Assembly (NCBI GenBank): GCA_006538405.1
Contig: BJKQ01000001.1
Coordinates: 3,968,001 to 4,032,000, forward strand
DNA length: 64,000 bases
Source: Hansfordia pulvinata
Taxonomy: Eukaryota > Ascomycota > Sordariomycetes > Xylariales
Reading direction: 5' to 3'
The notes beneath the pieces are model-generated. The model was given only the letters and a program-made list of their open reading frames with translations. It did not search any database and had not been told where the DNA came from. Shown here in pieces: positions 12,475-23,510 of the stretch. The position numbers were made by a program, and so were the translations under genes. Each line of letters starts with the position of its first letter. Within the stretch, counting starts at the first letter, position 1.

Positions 12475-13268
12475 ATGGCCCCTCTGACCATCGCCTCGCG
12501 GGCCCTTGCCCGGTCCGCCGCCTCGCGCTCGACCTGCTCGACCGCCGTCCGCGCCATCAGCACCTCCACCCCCCTGGCTGCTGCCGACTCGGGCAACTAC
12601 AGCAGCCCCTTCAAGGGCTCCCAGAAGGCCAACCAGATCCCCGACTTCGGCAAGTACTTCGCCAAGGGCAGCGGCAGCAAGAACCAGGTATTTTCCTACT
12701 TCATGGTCGGCACCATGGGTGCCATCACCGCCGCCGGCGCAAAGTCCACCGTCCAGGAGTTCCTCAAGAACATGTCCGCCTCCGCCGACGTCCTGGCCAT
12801 GGCCAAGGTCGAGGTCGACCTGAGCGCCATCCCCGAGGGCAAGAACGTCATCATCAAGTGGCGCGGCAAGCCCGTCTTCATCCGCCACCGCACCTCGGAG
12901 GAGATTGACGAGGCCAACAAGGTCGAGGTTTCCTCCCTCCGCGACCCCCAGGCCGACGACGACCGCGTCCAGAAGCCTGACTGGCTGATCATGCTGGGTA
13001 AGTCGACTCTGCAGACGCGCCCAGAAGCGACCCCTCGACGTGACACGTACGTGCGGCCTGTGCCCTGATACTAACCTGCCCCCCAGGTGTTTGCACGCAT
13101 CTGGGTTGTGTCCCCATTGGCGAGGCTGGCGACTACGGCGGCTGGTTCTGCCCTTGCCACGGTTCCCACTACGACATCTCCGGCCGCATAAGAAAGGGTC
13201 CCGCCCCTCTCAACCTCGAGATTCCGGCCTACGACTTCCCCGAGGAAGGCAAGCTGGTGATTGGTTAG
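12475..13268 (+). CDS. RIP1: Rieske iron-sulfur subunit of cytochrome bc1 complex
   Basis: Ubiquinol-cytochrome c reductase iron-sulfur protein (complex III, mitochondrial inner membrane), which passes electrons from ubiquinol to cytochrome c1. Two exons, 12475-12997 and 13087-13268, flank an 89-bp intron with a TACTAAC branch point; 234 residues, close to the usual ~230. The N-terminus ([19 protein letters not shown]) is a basic, Ser/Ala-rich mitochondrial presequence. A hinge/TM segment lies around residues 70-95 ([20 protein letters not shown]). The [2Fe-2S] ligands are intact: CTHLGC at 177-182 and CPCHGSH at 196-202, forming the expected Cys-His pairs and disulfide. The intron splits the gene immediately before the first cluster-binding motif. 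The N. crassa orthologue is fes-1. Confidence 0.97.
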
Positions 13269-14698
13269 ACGACGCGTCTGTACAATACTCGAATATCCAA
13301 CCCCCTTAGACTGGCAGCCGCAGGCCCGCCCTCTCCGCTTCCCTCCTATTCTCTGCTCCCCTTCATAATGTCCATGCGGTAAGACGTCACATGGATGGAA
13401 CGGCACGCGGAGGACCGAATTTGCGAGGCTCGGGACGAGGAAGGACTGGCTTTTTAGAGAATTACAGCAACGACACGCGATCCCGCCCTCGCCCGCCACT
13501 ACCAACAACCACCACCCATTATCACCCGCCTTCCTACTTGACACATGTCAACGTGTACAAAAGTCCTATATGTCAGAAGGAGATACAAAAAAATAAGCCA
13601 TAACCATTACATGTTCGTTTCGGATGGTGACGTGACGGTGCGCACTTGGCACTGGGCCAAGCAGGAGACCCGCGCCTGGCATGACACTTGACAGTGGCTG
13701 CTGCCAAGCGCTTGACGAAAAGCCTCCGCCAGTGTTGTGGTACGTGAAATTAGATTACTAATCCACAGCGATCCCTCCGGCGATTCTCTTGCCTGGCGCG
13801 AGCAACGGCGGTCTCAGTCCTGAATGTGCATACAGAGGCCGCCGCTCAGTCGCATGACCACAGCTTAACCAGACCACGGTTGACGGATGTTGGGAAGCAA
13901 GTCATGCCGAAAAGCCAGCCAGCTTCGGGCCGGTCGGGATGTGAGCGGCCATGGGCACGTAGCATCAACTTGCGGGACGTTGTGCTTCCGCGCGTCGGAC
14001 TGTCAGCCCCTGGACAGGATCCCCACACCAAACCCCAACAACCCCTGGTCATGGTGGCGATGCGGCTCTGGCATCTTGACACAGGCAGTGTCCGACCAGC
14101 CCGAGGTGGCGTCTCATGTTCCTGTCTGAACTGTCGGAGCGGGGCTTTGACCAACGGACTGTGTGCTTCGCAGCCCATGCCAGACGTCGTCACGATGCGA
14201 GATCTGAAAGAATAAGCGCCGGGCTCGTCATGGGGGGTGGTGTCCATCGCGCCACGCGAGCCCCTGGCAGCCGCTCAGCTTGGTCGTCCGAAGCCATTCT
14301 CTCACACGGTCAGGCAGCATGAAAGGCCAAGATGCCGTGTGGTTAAGATTCAAATTCATCCCGTGGTTGCCTGCGGTTCAGTACATTTAAAAGCAGCCAC
14401 TGGTAACCGCAGTTGCACGAGGCACTGTTCTCCGTCCCCCAGTCTCTCTCTCTCCCCCTCCCTTCCCTCACATTTCACCCTCTCCGACGCTCAGCCGGCG
14501 CTGTGTCTCTCCTTGAACAGTCTCATTCCTTCGTTTCCAATTCTTCAGGATCGGTGAACCCTTCTCGACGCCTTGCATTCTTTCTATTTCGGCTCAAATT
14601 GGAGAAAGGCTGGGCCTCTCGATACAAGCCGAACTTTGAACCACATTCACAAACAGCTATAAATCGCAAACCATCTTTCAACGCGAAGCATACTCACC
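13269..14698. other. Intergenic region, no gene seen
   Basis: This is the spacer between the Rieske gene and the secreted-protein gene. The ORFs present have no recognisable domain or splice logic. The stretch 14440-14560 is CT-rich and likely belongs to the promoter/5' UTR of the downstream gene. Confidence 0.5.
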
Positions 14699-16500
14699 AT
14701 GAGACTCGTGTCCGGAGTGACAGTCCTCGCGATCGCTGGAGCGGCCAGTGCCCGCCCAGATGCCGTGGCTTCGTCGCGAGCTCTGGCGTACCAGTCCGGC
14801 CGGGCCAAGAGAGAGGTGCCTCGTGAGTGAAGCCTTGCCTAGTGAGGATCCAGGACATATTTCAGTGCCCATGACGCTATTTAATCTTCACTGTGCACAA
14901 CGGACAAACCACATACAACACTCCAACCCCCCATGACGAGGTTCCCCTAGCTGACCGGCGCATTCCATGAGAAACAGAGGAGCACTCGCACGAGGCCATC
15001 CTGCGGGGCGTGGCGACGGCGCTCAACGTGGACAATGTGGACAACGTGCAGGATCCCGTCTTCGCGCTGCTGGGCAACGCGGCGGCGGCGGAGGGGGCCG
15101 GCGACGTGCAGGACCTCGACTGCCTCCAGCAGCGCGTGGCCGACCAGGCCTTCACCAACGCCAAGGCGGCCGCCGACGTCCCCGGCATGACCAACGCGCT
15201 CCTGTTCCGGGCTCTTGTGAGTCTTTCTATTTTATTTTTGTCCTATTGTTGTCTTTTCCCCAGTGCCCCAATCTCTGTCTCTCTCTTTCTCCCTCTCTGT
15301 GTGTGTGTGTCTCTCTCTCTCTGTCTCTGCACTACTGGCGGGCTGCTGACGCGCGATACGCGTTCAAGGAGCGCAACACGGGCAAGGTCGGGCAGGCCTC
15401 GGTGCTCTGCGAGTCCGAGACGGCAACCAACCCCGAGGTGGCGGCGCTGCAGCAGCACCAGGACCCGGCGTCGGCCGGCGCCGCCGAGACCAACAAGGCT
15501 GTCACGCTCGAGCTGGCGCGCCAGCTGGCCTCGGTCGGCGCGGACCCCCAGCTCGCGCTGCAGTCGGGCACCTTTGCCCCTGGCGATGTGAGTGTTGCTT
15601 CCAACTCCCTCTGTGTCTCTCTCCCAGCATTGCGGGAATGGTATGAGCACAAAGAACTGACCAGCCCGTCCTTTCCCCCACCGGTAACTAGCCCAACGAC
15701 CCCACGGGCGCGGGCAACTCGTGCGACGACGCCAACGACGCCGAAGGCTGCATCATCTCGCAGGGCCTCTTGGTGCCCGACGCCACGGCCGCCGAGGTCG
15801 ACGAGGCCGCCGCCGCGGGAGGAGCAGTGGGAGGCGGCGGCGGCGGCGGCGGCAACGTGAGCACGCCGGCCACCCCCGTGACCAACTCGACCGTGGCCGC
15901 GCGCGGGGCGGTGCTGTTCGCCACGCGAGCCTCCTCGAACAACGGCACCTCGACGAGCGACGGCGTCGACATCAATGCGTTTACGGGTGAGTTTCACCCC
16001 CCTTCAGAGTTCGCCCGTGACATTGCAGTGGCACAAGCGAGGATTGGGTCGCTTTGCTCCAAGTCATTGTCCCCTCCTCTTCTCTTGAAGAAACCCACCC
16101 CTCGCATTTCCAACGACACCAGTATTCCAGAGCACTTCCAGTCCACGACTTGACTTGACGAAAGGGAAACTACAAAAAACTAAAAAACGATGCAGGCTCC
16201 GTAGGCGCCCCGCCGGTGCCCATAACCAGCTCCTCGGCCTCGGCCCGGCCCTTCGCCGTCAACGGGTCGACCTTCACGGGCGCCGGTGCTGCGGTCCAGC
16301 GCGCCTGCGACGTGCAGAAGAACGCCTGCGCCAACGCGGCCAACTCGTCGGGGGCCGGGGGCGGGGGCGTGGCCGAGTGCGACGCCCAGCAGCAGCAGTG
16401 CCTGCAGGCCAACGCGGGCGCGGTGCAGCGGCGCCGGCGCCGGGACGGGTTCCTCCGGGCCCGGGCGAGGGGCGCTGCTTTTGCGGGGGTCAGGGGGTGA
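14699..16500 (+). CDS. Secreted cysteine-containing fungal protein, unknown function
   Basis: Five exons: 14699-14822, 14978-15216, 15369-15587, 15692-15986, 16196-16500; 393 residues. A signal peptide is clear (MRLVSGVTVLAIAGAASA). A KR dipeptide around residue 37 could be a Kex2 site. The mature part has the segment ERNTGKVGQASVLCES, then HQDPASAGAAETNKAVTLEL, then TFAPGD..NDPTGAGNSCDD and EGCIISQGLLVPDAT. A Ser/Gly/Thr-rich linker follows, and the C-terminal domain carries four Cys (ACDVQKNAC and ECDAQQQQC). I recall this layout from secreted or cell-wall proteins of many Sordariomycetes without an assigned function. Each junction was chosen because conserved-looking sequence resumes in frame. 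The acceptor of intron 2 (AAG at 15368) is not a strong consensus. The basic C-terminus (RRRRRDGFLRARARG) argues against a GPI anchor. Confidence 0.75.
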
Positions 16501-16881
16501 AAGTCTTTGAGAAAGGGGGAAGAAGGTGGTCGGGGGGGGGAGGTGAGGTTGGGTGTGCGCTGTGAGGGTGGATGTTGATATGGGTGAGGCGAATCGTCAT
16601 TGCCGACAACGATCTTGCCTCTGGCTGAGCTTACGAGGAAGGGGTTTTCAAGGACGCGTTCTGCTTTTTCTGATCGGCCCGTATTTGCAGACCGACTCCG
16701 TTGACACGCACTGTATCTGAGGTATCTTGTCGTTATAGCTGAAGCAGACCACTTACACAGCTGCCAGCTCTCTCCTTCTTGCCCCCTTTCCTCCTTCTCC
16801 TAAAGAGCCCCCTTTTCCCCTCTGGATCGTGACCCGCGAGCACCTGACCCCCCTCCCCAACTATTTGATGCCACCTATCAA
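16501..16881. other. Short intergenic stretch
   Basis: A G-rich tract is followed by T- and C-rich sequence. No gene is seen here; it holds the 3' end of the secreted-protein transcript and any downstream region of the minus-strand candidate. Confidence 0.4.
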
Positions 16882-17256
16882 CTACCTAAGCCTCTCCGGT
16901 AGCGTCCGACGCCAAGCACCCGCTTCGACCCGATCCCGTCGCTGGTGGTCACCACCGTGCCGTATCCTCCGCCGACCGCGGTGCCGCCACCCAGCCCCGT
17001 CCATCTCCCGGCGCAGCCTCCACCATCCCGCGCACGGCTCGCACCGCCCAGCGCCGGGCGAGACTTCCTCCTCCCGGACCTCGGGCCTCGCGCAGACCCC
17101 GTACTCGTCCGAGAGGCCCCTGAGAAAAGGGTCGTCCGGGCACCTCCGCTCCATCCGCGGATCCGACCCTGCGCGGTTGACGACGATCGGGAGTCGGCAG
17201 TCTCGCCCGCAGGTGGGCTCCATGCACGGGTGCCACACGATCGTAGCGTAGCACAT
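16882..17256 (-). CDS. Candidate small Cys-rich protein (uncertain)
   Basis: A 124-residue ORF starting MCYATIVWHPCMEPTCGRDC. It has eight Cys in the first ~85 residues, including a later CEPC pair next to a WWRLRRE segment, then an Arg-rich tail. Codon third positions are mostly G or C, as in the real genes of the window. However, the region is GC-rich overall and all six frames benefit from that. No signal peptide is present. The protein could be an intracellular zinc-binding small protein of the kind fungal genomes encode in numbers, or a chance ORF. I do not recognise a family. Confidence 0.35.
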   Translation of the reverse strand: MCYATIVWHPCMEPTCGRDCRLPIVVNRAGSDPRMERRCPDDPFLRGLSDEYGVCARPEVREEEVSPGAGRCEPCAGWWRLRREMDGAGWRHRGRRRIRHGGDHQRRDRVEAGAWRRTLPERLR

Positions 17257-18011
17257 GATGTGTCCGAGAGGGTTGCTGCTGTGTGATATTTTGTCGAGGT
17301 TCCAAAGGTGTTGCTGGCTTTTACCTTTTCGCTCCTGCTTCAGTCACTGGGACTCGTTGAGAAAAGTTTTGAAAAAAAGGGGGTAGATTTCAAGGCCCGT
17401 TTGATTCGCTACGATGCACATCAGTCATCGTCGCGGTCTACGCACGACTGGGCGCGTTTGCGGCTTCGAGAGGCCGGGATCTGCGGTTGTGGTGCCGCAC
17501 CCGAGCCCCTGTCCCTTGCTTGATCCGGGTCCATGTTTGGTCGAGCAAATGTACTTGGCCTCCCGTGACGCCTTTGTTGTTTGTATGACGGCTTGTCGGG
17601 ATCATCCCGCTCCCAAGGCCGTCCTGGACTCCGGGCTGGCTGGCTTCAAACGGCCACTTGCAGGGTAATGTCGGTTTGCCTTTCCACATACTAGAGAACC
17701 GTGACATATGTCAATCCTCGTATTTCTGTTTCCCTCTAGTTCACTACTATATTTCATGTGAAAGGCGGGAGGCGTTTGAGTCGAAGGGTCTCTTTTGTGT
17801 CTCTCAGGGGATTCCAAATTAGGATCGTTATATGGATAGATGATACGGTTTGCAGGAGGGACGAAACTCTTGTCGCCCCAATATCGCGGATTACATTAGC
17901 TTCAAGACAAGAGCCGCGTCGCGGAATTTGGTTGGCTGGAATCTCACTGTCCACAGTGTGACCTCTCGAGTCATTGCAAAAACTGCGCTCGCAACCTGAC
18001 AGCAACGTTGC
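17257..18011. other. Intergenic region, no gene seen
   Basis: AT content is higher here than in the flanking genes. No recognisable coding sequence is present; it contains the downstream end of the LYC1-like transcript. Confidence 0.45.
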
Positions 18012-19442
18012 TCAGCACCAGCAGTATTTCTCGTTGCCAACCCAAACAATGTCCCCGCCCTCGTCGCCGTGCCACATCAGGCTGGGGATACTGTCGTCGT
18101 CTCTCTCAATCCACTCGTGGCCGAGTTCGCCCCCTTTCTTGAGAAGCTGCTGGACCGTTTCTGTCGGATTCCACATTGCAACAGAGCCGCAGTGCCACTT
18201 GCAAGCATATCGCTGTGCAGATTGGATGACAGCCTTGAACGCCGACGCCAGCTCATCAACGGAAGCGCGTGTCCCGCTGTGCTCGTTCTCGACGCAAAGA
18301 CGAAGGATGTACAGGGTGTTCTTGGCCACGTTCGCGTCGGCACTGGGGTCCGGTCCGCCATAGCTTGGAACCCAGACGGCCCATATTCTCCGACCAGCAT
18401 CGCCGGCAATGGCGCCCACGGGATTGTTGAAAGACGACAACAGGATGGTGTCGGGTGAGCCCTTTTGGCCCTTGGCACTCTCCAGCCACGCCTCGAGGCT
18501 GGGTCCAAGGCCCAGCGCTCGAGATGCCATGTAGGTCCCGCGGTGCAGCGCCCAGCGCAGCTGCGTGGCGTCGGGCGGGAAGGCCACGGCTGTTTTGCCG
18601 GTTTCGCGTGCAGTGCAAGCCAGATGGTACCGCAGGTTCTTCTCGTCTATCTCGCAAAGTGCTGCAAGGTCCTCGACTGTGAGAGGCTGGGCGGAGGGCG
18701 CGACTACCCCGTTGAGGCTGTTGCCACCAAGGTCCTCTACCGCAGCCGGGGGAAAGGCGACGTGCCAGCTGGAGTAGACAGGCCATCCTTTGGCGGCATA
18801 GTACTTCTTGCCAACATCTGACCAGAGGGCACTGCAGTCTGCCTTGGTCCCGGAGGTGCTGGTTTCGCCTTTGGGGCCTGAGATGACGGGGCCGCGCAGC
18901 CTCTCCTCCAGAAGCTTCAGCATGCGCCCTGCGTAGCCCTTGCCCCGGCACTCTGGTCTTGTGAAGACAGAGCCGATCCCATATCCAACACCCTCACGCA
19001 CCAATGGCTGTTTGACAATCTCGTTGTCCGTACTACCGGCACCGCTGCTACTGCTGCTACTGCTGCTGCTGCTTGCGGAAGACGAGGCACCACTTGGGGG
19101 TGAGGCAATGAGGACGCGCTTGCGGAGGGTCTCGCATGCCGACAGCATCGGCCGCCGCACGTTCTCGTCGCCAGCCGGCGCGTCGTCGGTGGTGAGCACC
19201 CAGTGTTGAAGACCGCCGTCACGAGTTTGCTTCGGAGCCAGGCTCAGGTACTCCTCACGTCCCAGGTAGTCTTTCAGACCCAGCGGGCCGCCCCACTCGG
19301 CGAAGTTGCTGTGGAAGCCCTCGATGCGTTCGACGTCGGTCGGAGGCGTCAAAACCAGGTTGGGCGCGTCGGCGGGGGGCAACGGCCCCGTCGTCGGCCC
19401 GGCGTGGGCTGGGTTTCTGGTGTCTGTGCCGCGGGAGCCCAT
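18012..19442 (-). CDS. LYC1: LYC1-like GNAT lysine N-acetyltransferase
   Basis: Single-exon gene of 476 residues, start at 19442 (ATG GGC TCC CGC). It resembles the Yarrowia LYC1 family, which N6-acetylates free L-lysine in lysine catabolism. The N-terminal half has the GNAT fold elements: HWVLTTDD, then LSACETLRKRVLIA, then the acetyl-CoA loop GYGIGSVFTRPECRGKGYAG (V/I-x-x-x-x-RGKGYAG). Next come the ALWSDVGKKYYAAKGW and HVAFPP segments. The C-terminal half is the LYC1-type extension with RYHLACTARE, RWALHRGTYMA and the terminal HWGDEGG-like motif (MWHGDEGGDIVWVGNEKYCWC). A run of Ser interrupts the domain around residues 125-140. The family assignment is from motif layout; the substrate is inferred from the family. 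Confidence 0.8.
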   Translation of the reverse strand: MGSRGTDTRNPAHAGPTTGPLPPADAPNLVLTPPTDVERIEGFHSNFAEWGGPLGLKDYLGREEYLSLAPKQTRDGGLQHWVLTTDDAPAGDENVRRPMLSACETLRKRVLIASPPSGASSSASSSSSSSSSSGAGSTDNEIVKQPLVREGVGYGIGSVFTRPECRGKGYAGRMLKLLEERLRGPVISGPKGETSTSGTKADCSALWSDVGKKYYAAKGWPVYSSWHVAFPPAAVEDLGGNSLNGVVAPSAQPLTVEDLAALCEIDEKNLRYHLACTARETGKTAVAFPPDATQLRWALHRGTYMASRALGLGPSLEAWLESAKGQKGSPDTILLSSFNNPVGAIAGDAGRRIWAVWVPSYGGPDPSADANVAKNTLYILRLCVENEHSGTRASVDELASAFKAVIQSAQRYACKWHCGSVAMWNPTETVQQLLKKGGELGHEWIERDDDSIPSLMWHGDEGGDIVWVGNEKYCWC

Positions 19443-21665
19443 GTTCAACAAAGCGCTTGAGGGAAACCGGAAACGGACAGAGGGAGGTAGAGAGTAGAAG
19501 GACACGGGGTGCAGGGCGAGTGGATCGGGGCGCAGCGCTAGATATCCTCCACCTGGCAGGCGGCAGGGGTATCTTGAGGATCGTGTCAACCAAACAGTGC
19601 GGCAGATGGCATTGGGCTCAAGCGGGGATGTTGCCTGTTCACTCCGGGATATGCTTTGAGGCTGCGGCGCAAACCAGCTGAGTTGGGTTGGAACTGTGGT
19701 AACAAGCGCTCTGGCTTATAAGCGCAGCCTCAAGGCGTGGAGGACCGGTTCAGACCCGTAAGAATGATGATGAAAAGCTGCAGGAGCACGCTTCCGTAGT
19801 GACATGAAGGTGCGGCTTTGGAGAGACAAGGCGCTCGGCGGCAGCTTGCAAGCAAGAAGTCAAGACGGGCGGTCCTGTGCAAAGTCGACTCGAAGGGTTT
19901 TGAAGATGGAGTCGAGCGGAGCAGTCTTGAGCATCGGAAGGACAAAAAGCAAGAAGTTGATCTGGAGTTCTTGCGCATAGCCGGTGCGCGGGGAGCGGAG
20001 ACGGGACGTGGCGGGAGGGGCGGTCATGATAAGGAGGTGGAGGGGACGACGAGGCCGACGAGGACGGCAGCTTTCCGCGTCGCTTCGTGGCGGCCGCGAC
20101 TTGGACGTGGATGTACCTCCGGTCGTATCCCTGCGCAGTGCAGGTCTCGAAGAGTACCTGGGCGTGTACGCAGGATGTACGGGCACTCGAGTTGCAAGCC
20201 TGCCTGGGCCTCAGTGCGAGCTGCCACGGATCCATGAATGGGAACGGGAAGGCGGCGCCGAGCAGGAAGGAACGCCGGGCCAACATCACGACACCAGGTG
20301 ACGTCAGTCTCGGTTGGTCCTGAAAGCCGTGTACTCGGGGTGTACTCGCCTCGCCCGCGTGTACATGGAACGCTACTTCGCCGTCCGCCCTTCCGGATGT
20401 ACAGAGAGCTGGTGCCTGCAACCCCGACGCCCGGCCTCTGCAGCCGAAGGAATCCGGCCGCTGCCGACGCGAGACGCTGGGGCTGCTCGGCTCAAGCGGG
20501 CGTCAGACGGCGAGGCACACGACGCGGCCACGCTGAGGGCGCGCCCGGCTGTGTGACAGGACGGGCTAGGTGGGAGGGCTCCGCCGCGGACAGCCAGGCC
20601 GAAGCGGCTAATATCGAGCCATTGGATACCCCTCGACGGGCTTTGCTGTCACGAGCAGGACGTCAGGTCCGCCGTGGGAATTCCCCTCCCATGGATTTTA
20701 CCTAATTGCTTTGCCGTCTCGGCCCCGCGCGGCGCCGGCCACGCCAGATCGCCCAAGCCATCCTGTGGCCTTTCCGCCCCCCCCGCCCCCCCCTTCCCCG
20801 GATTCGCATGGTCATGCGGCCTTCTCTAGTCTGTGCCGCCGGCTCACAGGCCATCACGTTCCAGGCTCTCTTGCTTATCAGTCCCACCTTGGATCTTGAT
20901 CTGTTGAATTCCAAGGTGTATAAGTCGTCTTCACGCTGGCTGCCTGCCCCCCTTCGTTCATTGGCCTTTCCCAGCTGCCGGGCACTCGCAGAGCGCCGGA
21001 ACCCCCAATGTCGTCGATAGGTAAGCCAAGGGCCGAGTGACTCGGCCACTCGTCCAAGAGTGGCCAATCACCGAACAGCCATTCCGTGCTTCGGGTCCAA
21101 TGCGGCGGCACACTTCGGGCACTGGCTCGGGGCAATCTGACGTCTGGCCTGATCTCTGCCGATACAACCCGCACGCACCGCCTGCCAAGGGTTGAGCCTT
21201 GCCGACCTGGAAGGTCCTGCCCGCCGGTTTGTGCTGACCCGGTGACTCGGTCCCGTCAGATGTGACTCTTCGCGCCGATGGCCTCCCGCGTCTCCTGGGT
21301 GCAAGTGGAAAAGTAAGGCAGACAAGGTACCTAACTGACAAGCTCACGCCCCAAGGCGACAAGTCCGTCTCCAAGGTAGTCAGAGAGTGGCGGCTGCTTC
21401 GGACACTGCCCTACAGGATCGATAGAGTTAGGGCCTCCTGGACCCCGCCACTTGCTTCGCGCATGGCAGCCGCAGTGTGACTGGATATCGTCTTCTAGAT
21501 TGCTTTCAGAGAGGCAACATAATCTCTCCAGATCGTGGCTCGTCATGGATCTACCAGTATCTACCTGCCGGACAAATAAACAAACGCCCCCGTCATTTTG
21601 TGCCTTTTTGACCCTGCCCTGGAATCGCAAACAAGAACCCGCTATCAGGGCCACCTGCTCCCGCT
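19443..21665. other. 2.2-kb intergenic region, no confirmed gene
   Basis: It lies between the 5' end of the LYC1-like gene and the 3' end of CCT1. Several long frames overlap at 19.75-20.42 kb on both strands, including a 223-codon minus-strand frame. None shows a domain, consistent hydropathy or splice pattern, so I do not call a gene. Upstream promoter elements of LYC1 should be in 19443-19750. Confidence 0.45.
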
Positions 21666-23510
21666 TCAGTGCCCGTGGCCATCGTCCTCTTCCCTCTCCT
21701 CCGGGTCCAGCTTGATCAGGGTATCGATTCTCATAATGCTGATGCACGCCTCGACGGCACTCTTCAGCTGGCGCACCTTGCTGATGCTGGGCTCCAGCAC
21801 GCCGAGTTTGACCTCGTCCACCAGCTTGCCCTTCATCAGGTCGAGTCCGTAGTTCTTGTAGCCCTTCTTGCGGGCCACCGTCTTCTCGTCCTCGTTGCCC
21901 TCCCCGTCTTGCGTCCGTTGCGATAGCGCGTGTCTGCCGCGCAGCTGCGCCACCAGATCGCTGGCGTCCTTGGCGGCGTTGACCGCCAGAGTCTTGGGGA
22001 TGACGAGCAGGGCCTGCGCAAACTCGCCAATGGCCAGCTGCTCGCGCGATCCCACAGTGCCGGCGAACTCCTCGAGGTAGATGTGGAGGGCCGTCTCCAC
22101 CGCGCCGCCGCCAGGAACAATGCTGCCGCTTTCCAGGGTGCGCTTGACAGCACACAGCGAGTCGTGAACAGACCGCTCCATCTCGTCCAGGCTGAAGTCG
22201 TTGGGCCCGCGCAGGACGATGGAGGCGGACGAGTGGGTCTTGGTGCCCTTGACCAGGATGCACTCGTCGTCCGAGATGCGCTCTTGGACAACCTCGTCGG
22301 CCTGGCCAAGGTAGGAGGGCTCGAACTTCTCGTCGCCGTTCAGGTCTGACAGCGTGCTGAGCAGGGTGGCGCCAGTGGCCTTGGCGATACGGCGCAGGTC
22401 CTCCTTCTTGCAGCGACGGACCGCCATGGCCCCGCGCTCGACGAAAGCCTTGAGGCACATGTCATCGATGCCCTTGGTGGTGAGGACGACGTTGGCGCCG
22501 GCCTTGAGAATCATGTCAACACGCTCGAGAACCATCCCCGACTCGCGGGCGCGGATCTGCTCAAGCTGCTGCGGGTCGTCGACGGTGATCTGGACACCCA
22601 TCTTCATGCGCTCCTTCTGGAAGTTGATGTCGAGACACGCAATCTTGGCGTCGGTGATGCGAGTGGTCATCGCTTGGGAGGCGACGGTGCAGTTGAGGGC
22701 GTAGCCCTTGATGAGCATGGACTCGAGGACACTCTTGCCGTGGGCCTTGAGAATGTTGACCGCCTTGACGGGGTACTTGGCCTCGTTCTTCGAGTTGACC
22801 GACTTGACGGCCTGCATGGCGTCGACGACCATGTTGGCGAAAAAGTCGTCATCGGCACCGATGATCTTGGAGGACATGGACGTCTTGGCGATGTTGATCA
22901 GCGACTCGCGGCCGAGGGTCTCGACCTTTGTGCTGACGTTGTCGTTCATGTACTTGACAGCCTCGCGGAGCGCGAGACGGTAGCCGGTGATGATGGTTGT
23001 GGGGTGGATCTTGTTCTTCATGAGCTCGTTGGCGCGGCGCAGCAGCTCTGCGGCAATCAGCACAACAGAGGTGGTTCCGTCGCCGACTTCCTTATCTTGC
23101 TGCTGGGCGAGGTCGACCAGGATCTTGCCGGCGGGGTGCTCGACATCGAGGAGGGACAGGATTGTGGCGCCGTCGTTGGTAACAGTTACGTCCTGTTCAG
23201 TTCGCAAACTCTGGTAAGCACAAAGGAGAGCCATGGTGGGATGACGCGGGATGCGAAGAGACGTACACCGATGTCGTCGACCATCATCTTGTCGAGGCCG
23301 CTGGGCCCGAAAGAGCTCTTGACGACATTTGCGATAGACTGAGTGGCTTGGACTGGAGCGCGTGTACAAGTCAGCCTGGGTTCCTGCGCAAAGGGACCGG
23401 GTAAGCGGTGGTGAAATCGTACCGTTCTGATCCCTGATGTCGGCGCCTGAGATCTTCTGGCCTCCGAGGAAAAGGGTGCCGTTGCCCGACTGCTCGAACA
23501 TGTTCGCCAT
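21666..23510 (-). CDS. TCP1: Chaperonin CCT/TRiC subunit alpha (TCP-1)
   Basis: Subunit 1 (alpha) of the cytosolic chaperonin CCT, which folds actin and tubulin in an ATP-driven ring. Three exons on the minus strand: 23423-23510, 23267-23352 and 21666-23192, with introns of 70 and 74 bp; 566 residues, slightly longer than the usual ~556. The N-terminus [20 protein letters not shown] and [18 protein letters not shown] place it in the alpha subunit. The ATP-site motifs TNDGAT (residues 63-68) and GDGTTS (95-100) are intact, as are SMSSKIIG in the intermediate domain and VPGGGAVE near the C-terminus. The tail is acidic and ends HGH. The gene is divergently oriented to ProRS across 1.4 kb. The two introns cluster at the extreme 5' end. 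Confidence 0.95.
   Translation of the reverse strand: MANMFEQSGNGTLFLGGQKISGADIRDQNGTISPPLTRSLCAGTQADLYTRSSPSHSVYRKCRQELFRAQRPRQDDGRRHRCTSLRIPRHPTMALLCAYQSLRTEQDVTVTNDGATILSLLDVEHPAGKILVDLAQQQDKEVGDGTTSVVLIAAELLRRANELMKNKIHPTTIITGYRLALREAVKYMNDNVSTKVETLGRESLINIAKTSMSSKIIGADDDFFANMVVDAMQAVKSVNSKNEAKYPVKAVNILKAHGKSVLESMLIKGYALNCTVASQAMTTRITDAKIACLDINFQKERMKMGVQITVDDPQQLEQIRARESGMVLERVDMILKAGANVVLTTKGIDDMCLKAFVERGAMAVRRCKKEDLRRIAKATGATLLSTLSDLNGDEKFEPSYLGQADEVVQERISDDECILVKGTKTHSSASIVLRGPNDFSLDEMERSVHDSLCAVKRTLESGSIVPGGGAVETALHIYLEEFAGTVGSREQLAIGEFAQALLVIPKTLAVNAAKDASDLVAQLRGRHALSQRTQDGEGNEDEKTVARKKGYKNYGLDLMKGKLVDEVKLGVLEPSISKVRQLKSAVEACISIMRIDTLIKLDPEEREEDDGHGH

Noticed and set aside
19750..20421. 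223-codon minus-strand frame upstream of LYC1
   Set aside because: Composition is irregular, there is no domain or signal peptide, and competing frames overlap on both strands; not supported as a gene.
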